A stretch of 64,000 nt of DNA from Bin87 sp965116785 (GCA_965116785.1 OZ220731.1:930001-994000), one strand, 5' to 3'. Shown: positions 16,795 to 26,120, numbered from the stretch's first letter. Notes: generated by a model from the sequence alone, not told the origin. Numbers and translations are program-made.

Positions 16795-17673
16795 TTGAAA
16801 ATCCTGCTAACCAATGATGACGGTATTCACGCCACCGGGCTCTGGGCTGCCGCGCGTAGCCTGGCTGAGGTCGGAGAGGTTGCCGTGGTAGCACCAGACC
16901 GGGAGCAATCCGGTGTCGGCGCGTCCATGACGCTTCACTCGCCGCTATTCGTGCATCAGGTACCGGCCGAGCAGTACCTTGCCCAATTCGCGCCGGGCGA
17001 AGACACGCCGCCACGCAGCGCCGACGCCGTGTACGTCCCGGCATCGGATAGTCCGACCCAGCCAGCAAATCCCATCACTGCCTGGGCCGTGCAGGGCACG
17101 CCCGCCGACGCTTGCATCCTGGCGTTGGAGCAGTTGGTCACGCCCAAACCCGACCTGGTGGTAAGCGGCATCAATCGCGGGTCCAACCTGGGTTGGGACG
17201 TGATCGTGTCCGGCACGGTTGGCGCCGCAACGCAAGGGTGGGTGCGGGGATATCCCACCATCGCCATATCGGTGGGCTCCGTTCAGGCTCCGCGATACCA
17301 GTTGGCGGCTCAGGTGGTCGCGCACCTGGCGCGGCGATTGGCCGATGCTCCGGTGGTCTCGCCCGCGTATTTCCTCAACGTGAACGTGCCCAATGAGCCT
17401 GCCGACAAGATCGCCGGCGTGAAGGTGACACGTTTGGGCGGGAGGGCTTACGGAGAATCGGTGCGGTCCGAAGAGTCGTTCGGCCATCGCCGCTATTGGA
17501 TCTCCCGCAACCGACCGGTGCTTGCCGGCGGCGAGGGGAGCGACATCGACGCCAGCAAAGCCAATTACATCGGCGTTACGCCTATGGGCATGGCATTTTC
17601 GTCCACCGACGAGCGGGTCGAGATGGTGCAGGGGTTGGTGGACGGCCTGCAAGTGGGAGCCGCCGCTTCCTGA
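16795..17673 (+). CDS. surE: 5'-nucleotidase SurE
   Basis: Metal-dependent survival protein SurE, a nucleoside monophosphate 5'/3'-nucleotidase (and exopolyphosphatase in some species). 292 residues from a TTG at 16795. The N-terminal ILLTNDDGIHATG carries the metal-binding Asp pair; SGINRGSNLGWDVIVSGTVGAATQG is the conserved metal/substrate segment (about residues 122-146). Slightly longer than the 250-residue average because of an insertion near residues 60-85. It converges with a minus-strand membrane protein gene. Confidence 0.93.
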   Translation: MKILLTNDDGIHATGLWAAARSLAEVGEVAVVAPDREQSGVGASMTLHSPLFVHQVPAEQYLAQFAPGEDTPPRSADAVYVPASDSPTQPANPITAWAVQGTPADACILALEQLVTPKPDLVVSGINRGSNLGWDVIVSGTVGAATQGWVRGYPTIAISVGSVQAPRYQLAAQVVAHLARRLADAPVVSPAYFLNVNVPNEPADKIAGVKVTRLGGRAYGESVRSEESFGHRRYWISRNRPVLAGGEGSDIDASKANYIGVTPMGMAFSSTDERVEMVQGLVDGLQVGAAAS

Positions 17674-17691
17674 TTTCTGGCCCGTGAGTAT

Positions 17692-18243
17692 CTACCGCCG
17701 GCGCCTCCGGCTTCGGACGCTTCCGCGATTGCGTCGCCGGGTGGTCTCGGGCGGCGGCGTTTGGACCGTAGACCGGGGCGGCGTGCCTGAGCCCGAGTTC
17801 TCGTATTCGGCGAAGCCGCCGGCGTTCCGGATACTTCGGATGCGCGGCCGGTCTCGGGTCAGCCATAACGTTTGCGTGATGATGGTGAGCAGGATTCCGG
17901 GCGCCGCCAGTGCCCACAGCGTCGGGTCCACAATGGCCGGCTCGCCGCTCTGCCAGTGGTACTGCATGCGCAGGAAGATGAACCCACCACCCACGATTAT
18001 CCATGCCCAGGACAACGCGCCGCTGACGATGCCGTTGTGCCAGGGCGATCGGATGAACAGGATCGCGCTGCACGGCCACCACACGAAGGCTGGAACCAGG
18101 AACCAACTTTGGTAGTACCAGGGTTTCAACGCCTCAGGCGGCACGGGTGGCGGGGGCGGCAGAGGGGCGTTAGCGAGGTTTCCCGCTCCCTCGTTCACCG
18201 TATCGGTTTGCTCTGTTTCTTCCGTACTGTGGTTCATCGACAC
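17692..18243 (-). CDS. Hypothetical four-helix-type membrane protein
   Basis: 183 residues, no recognised family. An acidic, Pro-rich N-terminal tail (PLPPPPPVPPEALK) precedes two close hydrophobic helices (WFLVPAFVWWPCSAILFI; ALSWAWIIVGGGFIFL) and a third (LWALAAPGILLTIITQTLWL). The C terminus is highly basic (RRRNRGSVRSRRRRR region). The layout suggests a small inner-membrane protein with cytoplasmic tails. It has its own transcription unit between surE and the MFS gene; nothing nearby suggests a role. Confidence 0.65.
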   Translation of the reverse strand: MSMNHSTEETEQTDTVNEGAGNLANAPLPPPPPVPPEALKPWYYQSWFLVPAFVWWPCSAILFIRSPWHNGIVSGALSWAWIIVGGGFIFLRMQYHWQSGEPAIVDPTLWALAAPGILLTIITQTLWLTRDRPRIRSIRNAGGFAEYENSGSGTPPRSTVQTPPPETTRRRNRGSVRSRRRRR

Positions 18244-18399
18244 AATGAAAAGGCGCGGCAGTTGGGCATCGGCACGACCGGGTTCATTCTATCAGGCGTC
18301 AAGGCGTGAAAATCCGGGTTGCGGCAGGCCCTGTGCTATGATTGCGCAACTCCGGCGGCCAGCTTGACCCGTGGCGCACCGGACGTTCTCGGCCGACCC

Positions 18400-19698
18400 A
18401 TGCCACTGTTTCCCGCCACCCTCGTTCCGCAATGGGTGCGCACCTATGCGGCAGTAATACTGGCCGTGTCGCTGGCGGTCAACCTCATCACCAGCTTTTC
18501 CCTTTACGTTTTGGCGCTCACCATCCCCGGGATGAAGAGCACCTTCGAACTGACCTACACCACCGTCTTCGTGCTGGTGGTGGCCATGTCGATTTCGCGT
18601 GTGTTATCCGGATTGCTGTCCGGGGCAGCGGCTTCGCGTTACGGCGGGCGATGGATGGTCATTTCCAGCATCTTCGTGCAAGCGGTGGCGATGGCGCTAC
18701 TGGGCTGGTCACCGAGTTATTGGGTTGCCCTGGTCGCCATGATTGCGGTGGGCGTGTCATCAGGTGCGGCGCTGACGCCCATGATGGGGATGCTCGCCCC
18801 GTGGTTCCGGGCCACCGACCGAGGAGTCGCTGCCGGCATCGCCGCGTCCGGCGGCAGTCTGGCGATTGTATTCACGGGAGTGATAGTCCCACCCCTCGCC
18901 GGCGTGTTCGGGGAGGAGGCCTGGCGATATACCTGGTACATTCTGGCCGCCACCAGCGTCCTCATCGGGTTAGGATGCGCGGGTTTCATTCGGGAGGCTC
19001 CGCCCGCTGCGACACCTTCGACATCCGGAGCCGCGGCCGGAGAATCGCCAGGGCACACCCCGGTGCGGAGAGGTCCTGCCGGTTGGCCGGTGCAGGTCTA
19101 TACCAACCCGTATGTCTGGTTGATTACGGGCATGGCCTTCTGTTCCGGGTTCATTCACGGCATCCTTACCGCCAGCTACGGCGCCTACCTGGAGCTCGAA
19201 CAGGGGATCGCAGTCGCGGTCGTGGGCGGGCTGTTCACGCTGATCGGAGTCCTCAGCATCGGCAGCGGTGTCGCATCGGGGGCGCTTTCCGACCGCATGG
19301 GGCGCGGAATGGCCTTCGGTGCGACGTTCCTCATCGAAGCCGTCTGCCACTCCCTCTTCTGGCTGGCGCCGGAATTGCTCTTCTTCATCATCGCGTCGGT
19401 GCTGGCTGGGTTCGCGTTACGGTCGACCTACACGATCTGCGCGGCGGCGGCGGGCGATTACGTGCCCGTGTACATGGCGCCGGCGGCCTTCGGATTGATG
19501 GGCATGGGCGCGGGAATCGGGGGTACAATTTCTCCCGCGATATCCGGGCCGATCGCCGACGCCACGGGCACGCTCCGGTGGTCCTTCGCCATGGCGTCCG
19601 GCGCGGCCGTGGTTGGCGCCGGATTGGGTTTCACTCTCCATCTGATCACCCGATCCGGCAACCAGGACGCGACCGGTCGAGCGGCGTCGCCGGCCTGA
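18400..19698 (+). CDS. MFS transporter
   Basis: Major facilitator superfamily permease with about 12 hydrophobic helices in 432 residues and a polar central loop (AGESPGHTPVRRGPAG). The LSGAAASRYGGRW and LSDRMGRGMAFG loops are the MFS motif A between helices 2-3 and 8-9. ATG at 18400 starts just before the first helix; an upstream ATG at 18319 would add 27 residues without character. It resembles the monocarboxylate/oxalate-formate antiporter branch, but the substrate cannot be assigned. A PIG-L deacetylase follows after 48 bases. Confidence 0.85.
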   Translation: MPLFPATLVPQWVRTYAAVILAVSLAVNLITSFSLYVLALTIPGMKSTFELTYTTVFVLVVAMSISRVLSGLLSGAAASRYGGRWMVISSIFVQAVAMALLGWSPSYWVALVAMIAVGVSSGAALTPMMGMLAPWFRATDRGVAAGIAASGGSLAIVFTGVIVPPLAGVFGEEAWRYTWYILAATSVLIGLGCAGFIREAPPAATPSTSGAAAGESPGHTPVRRGPAGWPVQVYTNPYVWLITGMAFCSGFIHGILTASYGAYLELEQGIAVAVVGGLFTLIGVLSIGSGVASGALSDRMGRGMAFGATFLIEAVCHSLFWLAPELLFFIIASVLAGFALRSTYTICAAAAGDYVPVYMAPAAFGLMGMGAGIGGTISPAISGPIADATGTLRWSFAMASGAAVVGAGLGFTLHLITRSGNQDATGRAASPA

Positions 19699-19746
19699 GG
19701 AAAAAACTCAATCGCGTCGGCGTCCACCGATAGCCGCGCAGGTGGT

Positions 19747-20469
19747 GTGAACTTGACTGACGGTAACAACGAAGAAATCAATCGCGCGATGGTCGTGGTC
19801 GCCCACGCGGACGACGCCGAGTGGGGCTGTTCCGGCACGGTGGCCCGCTGGTGCGCCGAGGGCAAGCACGTCGTCTACGTGATCTGCACCGACGGCAGCA
19901 AGGGCACCTCGGACCCGACCGTCGCCGCGGAGGACGTGATCAAGTCACGGCGTGCCGAACAGGAAGAAGCCGGTCGAGTGCTGGGCCTCGCCCACGTGGT
20001 GTTTCTCGGATTTCCCGACGCCTACCTGCAGTCCAACCTGGAACTGCGCAAAGCAATCACGCGGGAGATCCGCCGGCATCGACCCGACGTGTTGGTGTGC
20101 ATGAATCCCGTCCGCAACCTGGACGGCGACGGCTACATTGATCACCCCGACCACTTCGCCTCCGGCGACGCGGCGATGGGAGCCGTTTATCCCTCCGCGC
20201 GAGACCCACTCACCTTCCCCGAACTGCTCACGCAGGAAGGGCTGGAGCCGCACAAGGTCCGTGAGCTATGGGTGATGGGCCGAACGCAGCCCGACCACTT
20301 CGTGGACGTAACCGACCACATCGTCACCGCGGTGGAGGCGCTGCGCGCGCACCGCAGTCAGGTCAGTCCCGAAGCGGCTGACCAGTACCTGCGGGAATGG
20401 CGGCGGCGCGACGGGCCCCGCATCGGGGTGGAATACGCGGAAGTGTTCAAGCGATTCCGCCTCGGCTAA
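19747..20469 (+). CDS. PIG-L (LmbE-like) deacetylase
   Basis: Zinc-dependent N-acetylglucosaminide-type deacetylase fold, 240 residues from GTG 19747. The zinc-site motif reads VVAHADDAEWGCSGT (AHxDDxE), with the third ligand in YIDHPDHFASGDAA. These enzymes remove acetyl groups from N-acetylglucosamine conjugates, as in mycothiol or bacillithiol synthesis or GPI-like lipids; the substrate here is unknown. It probably shares a transcript with the MFS gene. Confidence 0.88.
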   Translation: MNLTDGNNEEINRAMVVVAHADDAEWGCSGTVARWCAEGKHVVYVICTDGSKGTSDPTVAAEDVIKSRRAEQEEAGRVLGLAHVVFLGFPDAYLQSNLELRKAITREIRRHRPDVLVCMNPVRNLDGDGYIDHPDHFASGDAAMGAVYPSARDPLTFPELLTQEGLEPHKVRELWVMGRTQPDHFVDVTDHIVTAVEALRAHRSQVSPEAADQYLREWRRRDGPRIGVEYAEVFKRFRLG

Positions 20470-20563
20470 GCCGGTTCATGGGTCGCCGCGATGCGGGGAT
20501 GAGCCAGCCGCGCAGCGGCTGATTCCCGGGCACGAAGGTGCCGGTCGCGGAAGCGTAAACTTA

Positions 20564-20592
20564 TTGACATCCCAACCTTCCGGCTATACGAT
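20564..20592 (+). promoter_or_regulatory. Promoter of the DUF1800-DUF1501-NHL genes
   Basis: A consensus TTGACA at 20564-20569, 17-bp spacer and TACGAT at 20587-20592. The leader to the ATG at 20736 is about 137 bases. A 7-bp hairpin (CAGCCGC-GCA-GCGGCTG, 20505-20521) lies just upstream after the deacetylase gene. Confidence 0.65.
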
Positions 20593-20735
20593 TCTAATCT
20601 GATAATCGTTCCGCAGTTGGGAGGCCGCTGATCGCCGCTTTCGATTGCGAGCGGGACGGCTGTTGCGGTATATTTGCATCACAAGGAATCGGTCGATTGC
20701 GACCAAGTTCTCAAGGTCAAAGAAAGGAGGAACCA

Positions 20736-22160
20736 ATGGCAGGAAGCAACGACATCGCACTGATGGCGCATCTTCTCCGCCGGGCCGGCTTCAGCGCCAG
20801 CCGCGACGAGGTGGAAGCCGCTGCTGCGAGGGGCTATGACACCGTCGTGGAGGAGCTGCTGAACCCCGGTTCGACCTCTGGCGTCGAAGACGACATCATG
20901 CTCCGCTACCATCCCACCTACAACCACCCGGGCGCCATCGAGATCAACATCCAGAACTGGGTGTATCGCATGGTCAACACCGAGTACCAGCTGAAGGAGA
21001 AGATGGCCCTCTTCTGGCACATGATCTTCTGCGCCGGTCACTCCAAGATCGACTCCGGCGAAGAAATGGGCCGGATGATCCAGATGTTCCGGGACAAGGG
21101 CATGGGCAACTTCCAAGAATTGCTGATGGAACTGTCCACAAGCCCCGCGATGGTCTACTACCTGGACAATTGCGAAAGCCACAAGACGGCCATCAACGAG
21201 AACTACGGCCGTGAGTTGCTCGAGCTGTTCTCCATGGGCGTCGGCATGAACGGCGACTTCAACTACTCCGAGGACGACGTCAAGGCTACTGCCCGCGCGT
21301 TCACCGGATGGAACATCGCCCCGCCGTATCCTCCGTTCCCGTACGGCCGCAGCCCGTGGGAATTCCGGTTTGACCCGGCCGACCACGACGGCGAAGAGAA
21401 GACCTTCCTCGGCCAGACCGGAAACTGGAACGGCGACGACATCCTCGACATGATCGCCGGCCAGCAGGCGACGGCCCGGTTCATCTCTCGCCACATGTAC
21501 AACTATTTCGTCGCCGACGAGGTTCCGGTACCCAGCTGGCGCCAGACCCCTCCCAAGGACGAGGGCCTGCTTGGTGACCTGGAGCAGACCTACTTTGACA
21601 GTGGCTACAACATCAACGAGATGCTGCGCACGCTGTTCAACTCGGACGCCTTCAAGAACGCCCGCTACGCCAAGGTGAAGAACCCGGCCGAGATGGTGGC
21701 CGGCACCTTGCGCATGGTCGGCGACCACCGCGACGAGATCAAACCCGGCATGTTCGAGCTCAGCCAGGAGCCCAAGTACATGGGCATGGACCTGATGAAC
21801 CCGCCCACCGTCGAGGGCTGGCACACCGGCCACGAGTGGATCGACTCCGGCACCCTGGTCGAACGGATCAACTTCGCCGCAGACTACCTGGGCCGCACCG
21901 AACTCCCCGGCGTCCAGAGCATGATCACCAAACTCATGGCCCAGGGCGACAGCCTCAGCCCCGCACAGTTCGTCGACACCTGCGCTGACCTCGTCGGCTG
22001 CCTCAACCTGACCGAGGACACCCGTGATCAGCTCATCGCCCACGCCGACCGCGGCGGCAACCTCACGCACGGCAGTGATTCCGAGCGTGCCGAGTTCGCC
22101 CGCCGCTCCGGTGAGATGTTCCAGATCATCGCCTCCACCTCGGAGTTCCAGTTCGAGTAA
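20736..22160 (+). CDS. DUF1800 domain protein
   Basis: 474 residues from the ATG at 20736, which has AAAGGAGGAA directly upstream; an in-frame ATG 39 bases earlier lacks a site. Family features are HLLRRAGFSASRDEVEAAAARG at the start, WVYRMVNTEYQLKEKMALFWHMIF, then NENYGRELLELFSMGVG and ARAFTGWNI. DUF1800 proteins are of unknown function and are almost always encoded beside a DUF1501 protein, as here. Most homologues have a Tat or Sec signal; this one starts at the domain, so it looks cytoplasmic. Confidence 0.9.
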   Translation: MAGSNDIALMAHLLRRAGFSASRDEVEAAAARGYDTVVEELLNPGSTSGVEDDIMLRYHPTYNHPGAIEINIQNWVYRMVNTEYQLKEKMALFWHMIFCAGHSKIDSGEEMGRMIQMFRDKGMGNFQELLMELSTSPAMVYYLDNCESHKTAINENYGRELLELFSMGVGMNGDFNYSEDDVKATARAFTGWNIAPPYPPFPYGRSPWEFRFDPADHDGEEKTFLGQTGNWNGDDILDMIAGQQATARFISRHMYNYFVADEVPVPSWRQTPPKDEGLLGDLEQTYFDSGYNINEMLRTLFNSDAFKNARYAKVKNPAEMVAGTLRMVGDHRDEIKPGMFELSQEPKYMGMDLMNPPTVEGWHTGHEWIDSGTLVERINFAADYLGRTELPGVQSMITKLMAQGDSLSPAQFVDTCADLVGCLNLTEDTRDQLIAHADRGGNLTHGSDSERAEFARRSGEMFQIIASTSEFQFE

Positions 22161-22265
22161 TCGGCGATTTTCCAGCATCAGGCCGGCCGGCGGTTTGGAA
22201 AGCCTGCGGCCGGACCGGCCAACCACCATTGCTACGAACAAAAGCACAAAACGGAGGACTATCAA

Positions 22266-23405
22266 ATGGTCTCTACCAACAAAGACAACGTTCTGGTGGT
22301 GCTCTCGCTGTCCGGCGGGAACGACGGCCTGAACACCGTCATCCCCTACAACGACGGTCACTACCGTGACTTTCGGCCGAACCTGGGCGTCGGCGGTGAA
22401 CAGGTCATCGACCTGAACGGTGAGATCGGCATGCACCCCACCATGCTCCCGCTGAAGAAGTACTGGGACGAAGGCAAGCTGGCCATCTTCCTGGGCATCG
22501 GCTATGCCAACCCCTCCTACAGCCACTTCCGCAGCATGGACATCTGGCACACCTGCGAGCCCGACACCATTGGCACGGAGGGCTGGCTGGGCCAGGTCAT
22601 CCACGAACTGGACCCGAAGAATGAAGGCCAGGGCATCACTGGCGTGAACTTCGGTCGCGGGCTCCCTCGCGCGCTCGCCAAGGAAGGCGTGCCGGTCGCT
22701 TCGGTAGGCAACCTCGAGACCTACGGCCTGCTCACCGGCATCGAGGGCGATGACCAGCGCGCCGAGGCGTTGGACCTTTTCAGCAAGATTTACGCGCCCA
22801 CCGTTGGACAGGGGTTCGTCAGCGACTACCTGCGCTCCACGGGCACATACGCCCGCATCGGCGCCGACATCCTGGCTACCGCGCCGCCGAAGTACACCTC
22901 CAACGTGGAGTACTCCGCCACCACCGTCGGCCAGTACATGAAGAACATCGCGCAGACTCACCTGGCTGACCTGGGAACCCGCGTGCTCTTCACCACCAGC
23001 CCCTACAACGGCTTCGACACCCACGCCAACCAGGCGCAGCTGCACAGCGGCCTGTGGACCGACGTGTCCGCCAACGTTGACACCTTCATCACCGACCTGC
23101 GAGAGCACGACGCCAGCGACAACGTCATCACGTTCATGTTCTCCGAGTTCGGCCGCCGCATCGGCGACAACGGTTCCGGAACCGACCACGGCGCCGGCTC
23201 CGTGGCCTTCGCTGTCGGCGAAAAGGTCAAGGGCGGCATCTACGGTGTTTACCCCTCCCTGGCTCCGGCCGATCAGGAAGAGGGCGGCAACCTCAGGTCC
23301 AACATGGACTTCCGCCAGGTCTACGCCACCATCCTGGAAGACTGGATGGGTCTCGACTCCAACCCGATCAACCGCGGCGTCTTCGAGAAGGTCCCCTTCC
23401 TGTAG
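22266..23405 (+). CDS. DUF1501 domain protein
   Basis: 379 residues with GGAGGA 9 bases before the ATG. The DUF1501 family belongs to the alkaline-phosphatase/sulfatase-like fold; its start LVVLSLSGGNDGLNTVIPYND and FMFSEFGRRIGDNGSGTDHGAG with YNGFDTHANQ carry the conserved Asp/His residues of a metal site. It partners the DUF1800 gene 105 bases upstream. Like that protein it has no twin-arginine signal, which most relatives carry. The activity of the pair is unknown. Confidence 0.9.
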   Translation: MVSTNKDNVLVVLSLSGGNDGLNTVIPYNDGHYRDFRPNLGVGGEQVIDLNGEIGMHPTMLPLKKYWDEGKLAIFLGIGYANPSYSHFRSMDIWHTCEPDTIGTEGWLGQVIHELDPKNEGQGITGVNFGRGLPRALAKEGVPVASVGNLETYGLLTGIEGDDQRAEALDLFSKIYAPTVGQGFVSDYLRSTGTYARIGADILATAPPKYTSNVEYSATTVGQYMKNIAQTHLADLGTRVLFTTSPYNGFDTHANQAQLHSGLWTDVSANVDTFITDLREHDASDNVITFMFSEFGRRIGDNGSGTDHGAGSVAFAVGEKVKGGIYGVYPSLAPADQEEGGNLRSNMDFRQVYATILEDWMGLDSNPINRGVFEKVPFL

Positions 23406-23428
23406 GCAAACCGTAACCGAATGATCGA

Positions 23429-23466
23429 GGCGGAGGGTCCTCGCCGGACGGCAACCCCTCCGCCTT
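23429..23466 (+). terminator. Hairpin after the DUF1501 gene
   Basis: A 9-bp stem (GGCGGAGGG / CCCTCCGCC) with an 18-nt loop and TTAT after it, 24 bases past the stop codon. Probably a partial terminator between the DUF1501 and NHL genes. Confidence 0.5.
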
Positions 23467-23503
23467 ATCCTGACCACTGACAACCGACAAGAGAGGGAAG
23501 TCT

Positions 23504-24508
23504 ATGAGTACCCATCTATTTGGCCTTGTGGACATTGCCTTCCCCTATAGCCACTCCGTTGGGCGCAACGAGTTCAACGGGACCGGGTTCCGAAACCCGG
23601 TGGACATGGCTATTGATGACGAAGGCAAAGTCTTTGTGCTCAATCGCTCCTACGAAAACCGACCCGACGGCGTACACGTCACCATCGCCACTCTCGGCGA
23701 GGACTACGTGGGCGAGTTCAGCCAGTTCGGCGAGGCGCCGGGCGACATGTATTGGCCCACCTCCTGCGCCCTCGACGGCAACAACAAGCTCTACGTCGCG
23801 GACGAGTACCTGAACCGCATCACCATCTACACCGAGGACGGCGACTACGTGTCCCACTGGGGCACGCAGGGCAGCGGCCCCGGCCAGTTCGACGGCCCGT
23901 CCGGCATCGCCATCGTCGGCGAAACCATGTGGGTGGTCGACAGCAAGAACAACCGCGTTCAGAGCTACGGGCTCGACGGCACGTTCAAGAGCCAGTTCGG
24001 TGAATTCGGCAGCGGTGACGGCCAGTTCAACCTGCCCTGGGGCATTGCCCTGGGCAACGACGGCCTGATCTATGTGGCTGACTGGCGCAATGACCGCATT
24101 CAGGTGTTCAACCAGGCCGGAGAGTGGCAAGCCAGCTTCGGCACCAGCGGTGACGGCCCTGGCCAGTTCAACCGGCCCAACGCCGTTCACGTGGACGATG
24201 ATGGCGATGTCTACGTCTGCGACCGCGAGAACGACCGCGTGCAGATCCTGGCTCCCGACGGACGCTTCCGCGCCCAGTTGAAGGGTGACCACCAGATCTC
24301 CGAGTGGGGCAAGAGCAAGCTCAACTCCAACCCCGACATGATCCGCCAGCGGACCATGGCCATCACGCACGACGGCGGCTCCTTCGAGAAGGCGCTTTCG
24401 AACCCGTGCGCGGTGCGCGTCACGCCTTCCGGCCAGATCGCGATCCTCGACCACACCCGTGGACGAATTCAGGTCTACCAGAAGGAAAAGGAGCCGGTAC
24501 TGCTCTAG
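23504..24508 (+). CDS. NHL-repeat beta-propeller protein
   Basis: 334 residues made of about six NHL repeats, each with a strand of the form GQFDGPSGIAIVG, GQFNLPWGIALGN or GQFNRPNAVHVDD followed by xVxDxxNxRVQ. It should fold as a six-bladed propeller. No signal peptide, catalytic domain or transmembrane segment is attached, so it is likely a soluble ligand- or protein-binding module. AAGAGAGGGAAG precedes the ATG. It sits in the same direction as the DUF1800/DUF1501 pair; a link is suggested by context only. Confidence 0.88.
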   Translation: MSTHLFGLVDIAFPYSHSVGRNEFNGTGFRNPVDMAIDDEGKVFVLNRSYENRPDGVHVTIATLGEDYVGEFSQFGEAPGDMYWPTSCALDGNNKLYVADEYLNRITIYTEDGDYVSHWGTQGSGPGQFDGPSGIAIVGETMWVVDSKNNRVQSYGLDGTFKSQFGEFGSGDGQFNLPWGIALGNDGLIYVADWRNDRIQVFNQAGEWQASFGTSGDGPGQFNRPNAVHVDDDGDVYVCDRENDRVQILAPDGRFRAQLKGDHQISEWGKSKLNSNPDMIRQRTMAITHDGGSFEKALSNPCAVRVTPSGQIAILDHTRGRIQVYQKEKEPVLL

Positions 24509-24526
24509 CAGCTGGATTGAGTTTCC

Positions 24527-24565
24527 AAAAAAGCAGGGGCGAATCTTCTTCGCCCCTGCTTTTTG
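24527..24565 (+). terminator. Strong bidirectional terminator after the NHL gene
   Basis: A stem of at least 13 bp (AAGCAGGGGCGAA / TTCGCCCCTGCTT) with TCTTC loop, flanked by A and T runs on both sides, so it can end transcripts from either strand. It lies 18 bases after the NHL stop and faces the minus-strand gene ending at 24616. Confidence 0.92.
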
Positions 24566-24615
24566 CCTCTCGCGTTCCTGAGTACGGGAAACGCAGTCCT
24601 GCAATGACCCGGTCT

Positions 24616-24963
24616 CTATCCTTCCGGACCTTTGGGCATGCCTGCGTCTATCCAGGAAGCGATCTCGGCGGCCTCTGCGCGCGACAAAAACGGGCCCCGC
24701 AGCGGCATCCGGCCGAAAGTTCCGCAACCCAGGCGGAGAGAACGCACCAGGTGTGTGTCTGCTCCGGCCACGCCCGGCTCGATAGACGGATATCCGTTCA
24801 GGACTGAAGCGGCCAATTCCTCGGGCGTTTCCCACCAATATTCGTGAATGCCGGGATAAGGCTGCCGGCCGTGACGCTCGATCCAACGGTCCATGATAAC
24901 GTCAAGCAGCTCTTTGACCCTGGGCCAATAAACGGGTGTGGCTTGGTTCGCGTCTGTGCTCAT
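24616..24963 (-). CDS. Hypothetical protein with cytochrome-c-like tail but no haem motif
   Basis: 115 residues from ATG 24963. The second half (HLVRSLRLGCGTFGRMPLRGPFLSRAEAAEIASWIDAGMP, in parts) resembles the C-terminal helix region of small c-type cytochromes and planctomycete-type cytochrome domains, which end in a WIxxGxP helix. There is no CxxCH haem motif and no signal peptide, so it cannot be a normal cytochrome c. The gene follows mogA by about 50 bases on the same strand. Function unknown. Confidence 0.6.
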   Translation of the reverse strand: MSTDANQATPVYWPRVKELLDVIMDRWIERHGRQPYPGIHEYWWETPEELAASVLNGYPSIEPGVAGADTHLVRSLRLGCGTFGRMPLRGPFLSRAEAAEIASWIDAGMPKGPEG

Positions 24964-25012
24964 TGCCTGGCGGTCTCCGGTTGAGGAACTGGTAGCGGTT
25001 GGTGATGGCGGG

Positions 25013-25504
25013 TTAGCGGGGATGCTCCTGCACCGACTCCCGTTGCAGGAGTTCGATAGCGTGGGGCAAAACGGGGAGCACAACGTCGAGGCACTCGCCC
25101 ACTCCCCGTGGGCTCCCGGGAAGGGTGATGATCAGGGTATTACCGCGGATACCCACCACCGAGCGGCTCAACATGGCCATGGGAGTGAACTGAAGGGTTT
25201 GCGCCCGCATCGTCTCAGCCATGCCCGGAACCTCGCGGTCCATGGCACGCCGGGCAGCTTCGGGAGTGACGTCACGCCGACCCATACCGGTCCCGCCGGT
25301 GCTGACGATCAGATCCACTTCGCCCGTGTCTGCCCACTGGCTGATCCGGTCGGTAATCGTGTCAGCGTCGTCCGCCACAATCTCGTAGCGGACTTCCTCG
25401 TAGTCGGGCGGGGGCAACTTGTCCCGAATGGCCTGCCCTCCGGTGTCTTCACGCTCCCCGCGGGCGCCGGAACTGCTGATGGTCAGAATGGCGAGTCGGT
25501 ACAT
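25013..25504 (-). CDS. mogA: Molybdenum cofactor biosynthesis protein MogA/MoaB
   Basis: Adenylylates molybdopterin to activate it for molybdate insertion. 163 residues from ATG 25504; longer in-frame starts add no conserved sequence. The fold's marks are RLAILTISSSGARGEREDTGG at the start, LIVSTGGTGMGRRDVTPEA (about 79-97) for nucleotide binding, and NTLIITLPGSPRGVGECL near the end. It supplies cofactor for the molybdoenzymes in this window (CoxL, FdhA-like). The HIT gene diverges 230 bases away. Confidence 0.9.
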   Translation of the reverse strand: MYRLAILTISSSGARGEREDTGGQAIRDKLPPPDYEEVRYEIVADDADTITDRISQWADTGEVDLIVSTGGTGMGRRDVTPEAARRAMDREVPGMAETMRAQTLQFTPMAMLSRSVVGIRGNTLIITLPGSPRGVGECLDVVLPVLPHAIELLQRESVQEHPR

Positions 25505-25734
25505 ATCTCGGACTGCTATCGTGCCTCTGGGAGGGTGTGACGCGCGCAATGATACCACATGGCAGAGACGGTTCTGGCGGCAAGCAGGTCTCAGTCCGCC
25601 GCCGTCGTTGACTCTCTGGAGAGGCAGTACGTATAGTAATCGGGCATCCCAAACCGGCATTACGAGCGGGTCGGCAGAGGTTTGATCTCGTCTGCCGTAG
25701 ACGGCGGTCCGGGCCGCAACAATCCGATACCTGC

Positions 25735-26073
25735 ATGAGTTCTCAAAACACCAATTGCGTCTTTTGCGAGATCGTCGCCGGCCGAGAGCCGTCGCGGATC
25801 CGTTATTTGGACAACGACCTGATCGCCATCGTCAATCGACTGACGTGGGTGCCAGTGATGCTTCTAGTCATGCCTCGCCAGCATATGTCGCAGCTGGAAA
25901 TGTGGAGCAACGGGATTATGTCCCGAATTGGCGATGTTGCAGCGACCCTGGGTTGCATGTACTGCCCCAATGGATTCCGCATTCTGTCCAACTTCGGTTA
26001 TGACGGCTTGCAGAGCCAATCCCACGGCCACGTACACGTCATCGGCGGTCAGTTCCTGGGCCACTATGCCTGA
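25735..26073 (+). CDS. HIT family protein
   Basis: 112-residue histidine-triad nucleotide-binding protein. CVFCEIVAG at residues 8-16 is the typical zinc-binding start and HGHVHVIGG near the C terminus is the HxHxHxx triad that attacks the alpha-phosphate of nucleotide conjugates such as AMP-lysine. The central region diverges from housekeeping HinT proteins. An enoyl-CoA hydratase gene begins 47 bases downstream. Confidence 0.88.
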   Translation: MSSQNTNCVFCEIVAGREPSRIRYLDNDLIAIVNRLTWVPVMLLVMPRQHMSQLEMWSNGIMSRIGDVAATLGCMYCPNGFRILSNFGYDGLQSQSHGHVHVIGGQFLGHYA

Positions 26074-26120
26074 GATTGTTCACACCGCATTATCCCCGTA
26101 CTCAAGGAGACCTCGTCGTT

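Noticed and set aside
20679..23483. Very long open frame (over 900 codons) on the minus strand opposite DUF1800/DUF1501
   Set aside because: It is an antisense shadow of two well-supported genes, caused by their GC-rich third positions; its translation is Val/Gly/His-rich with no domain.
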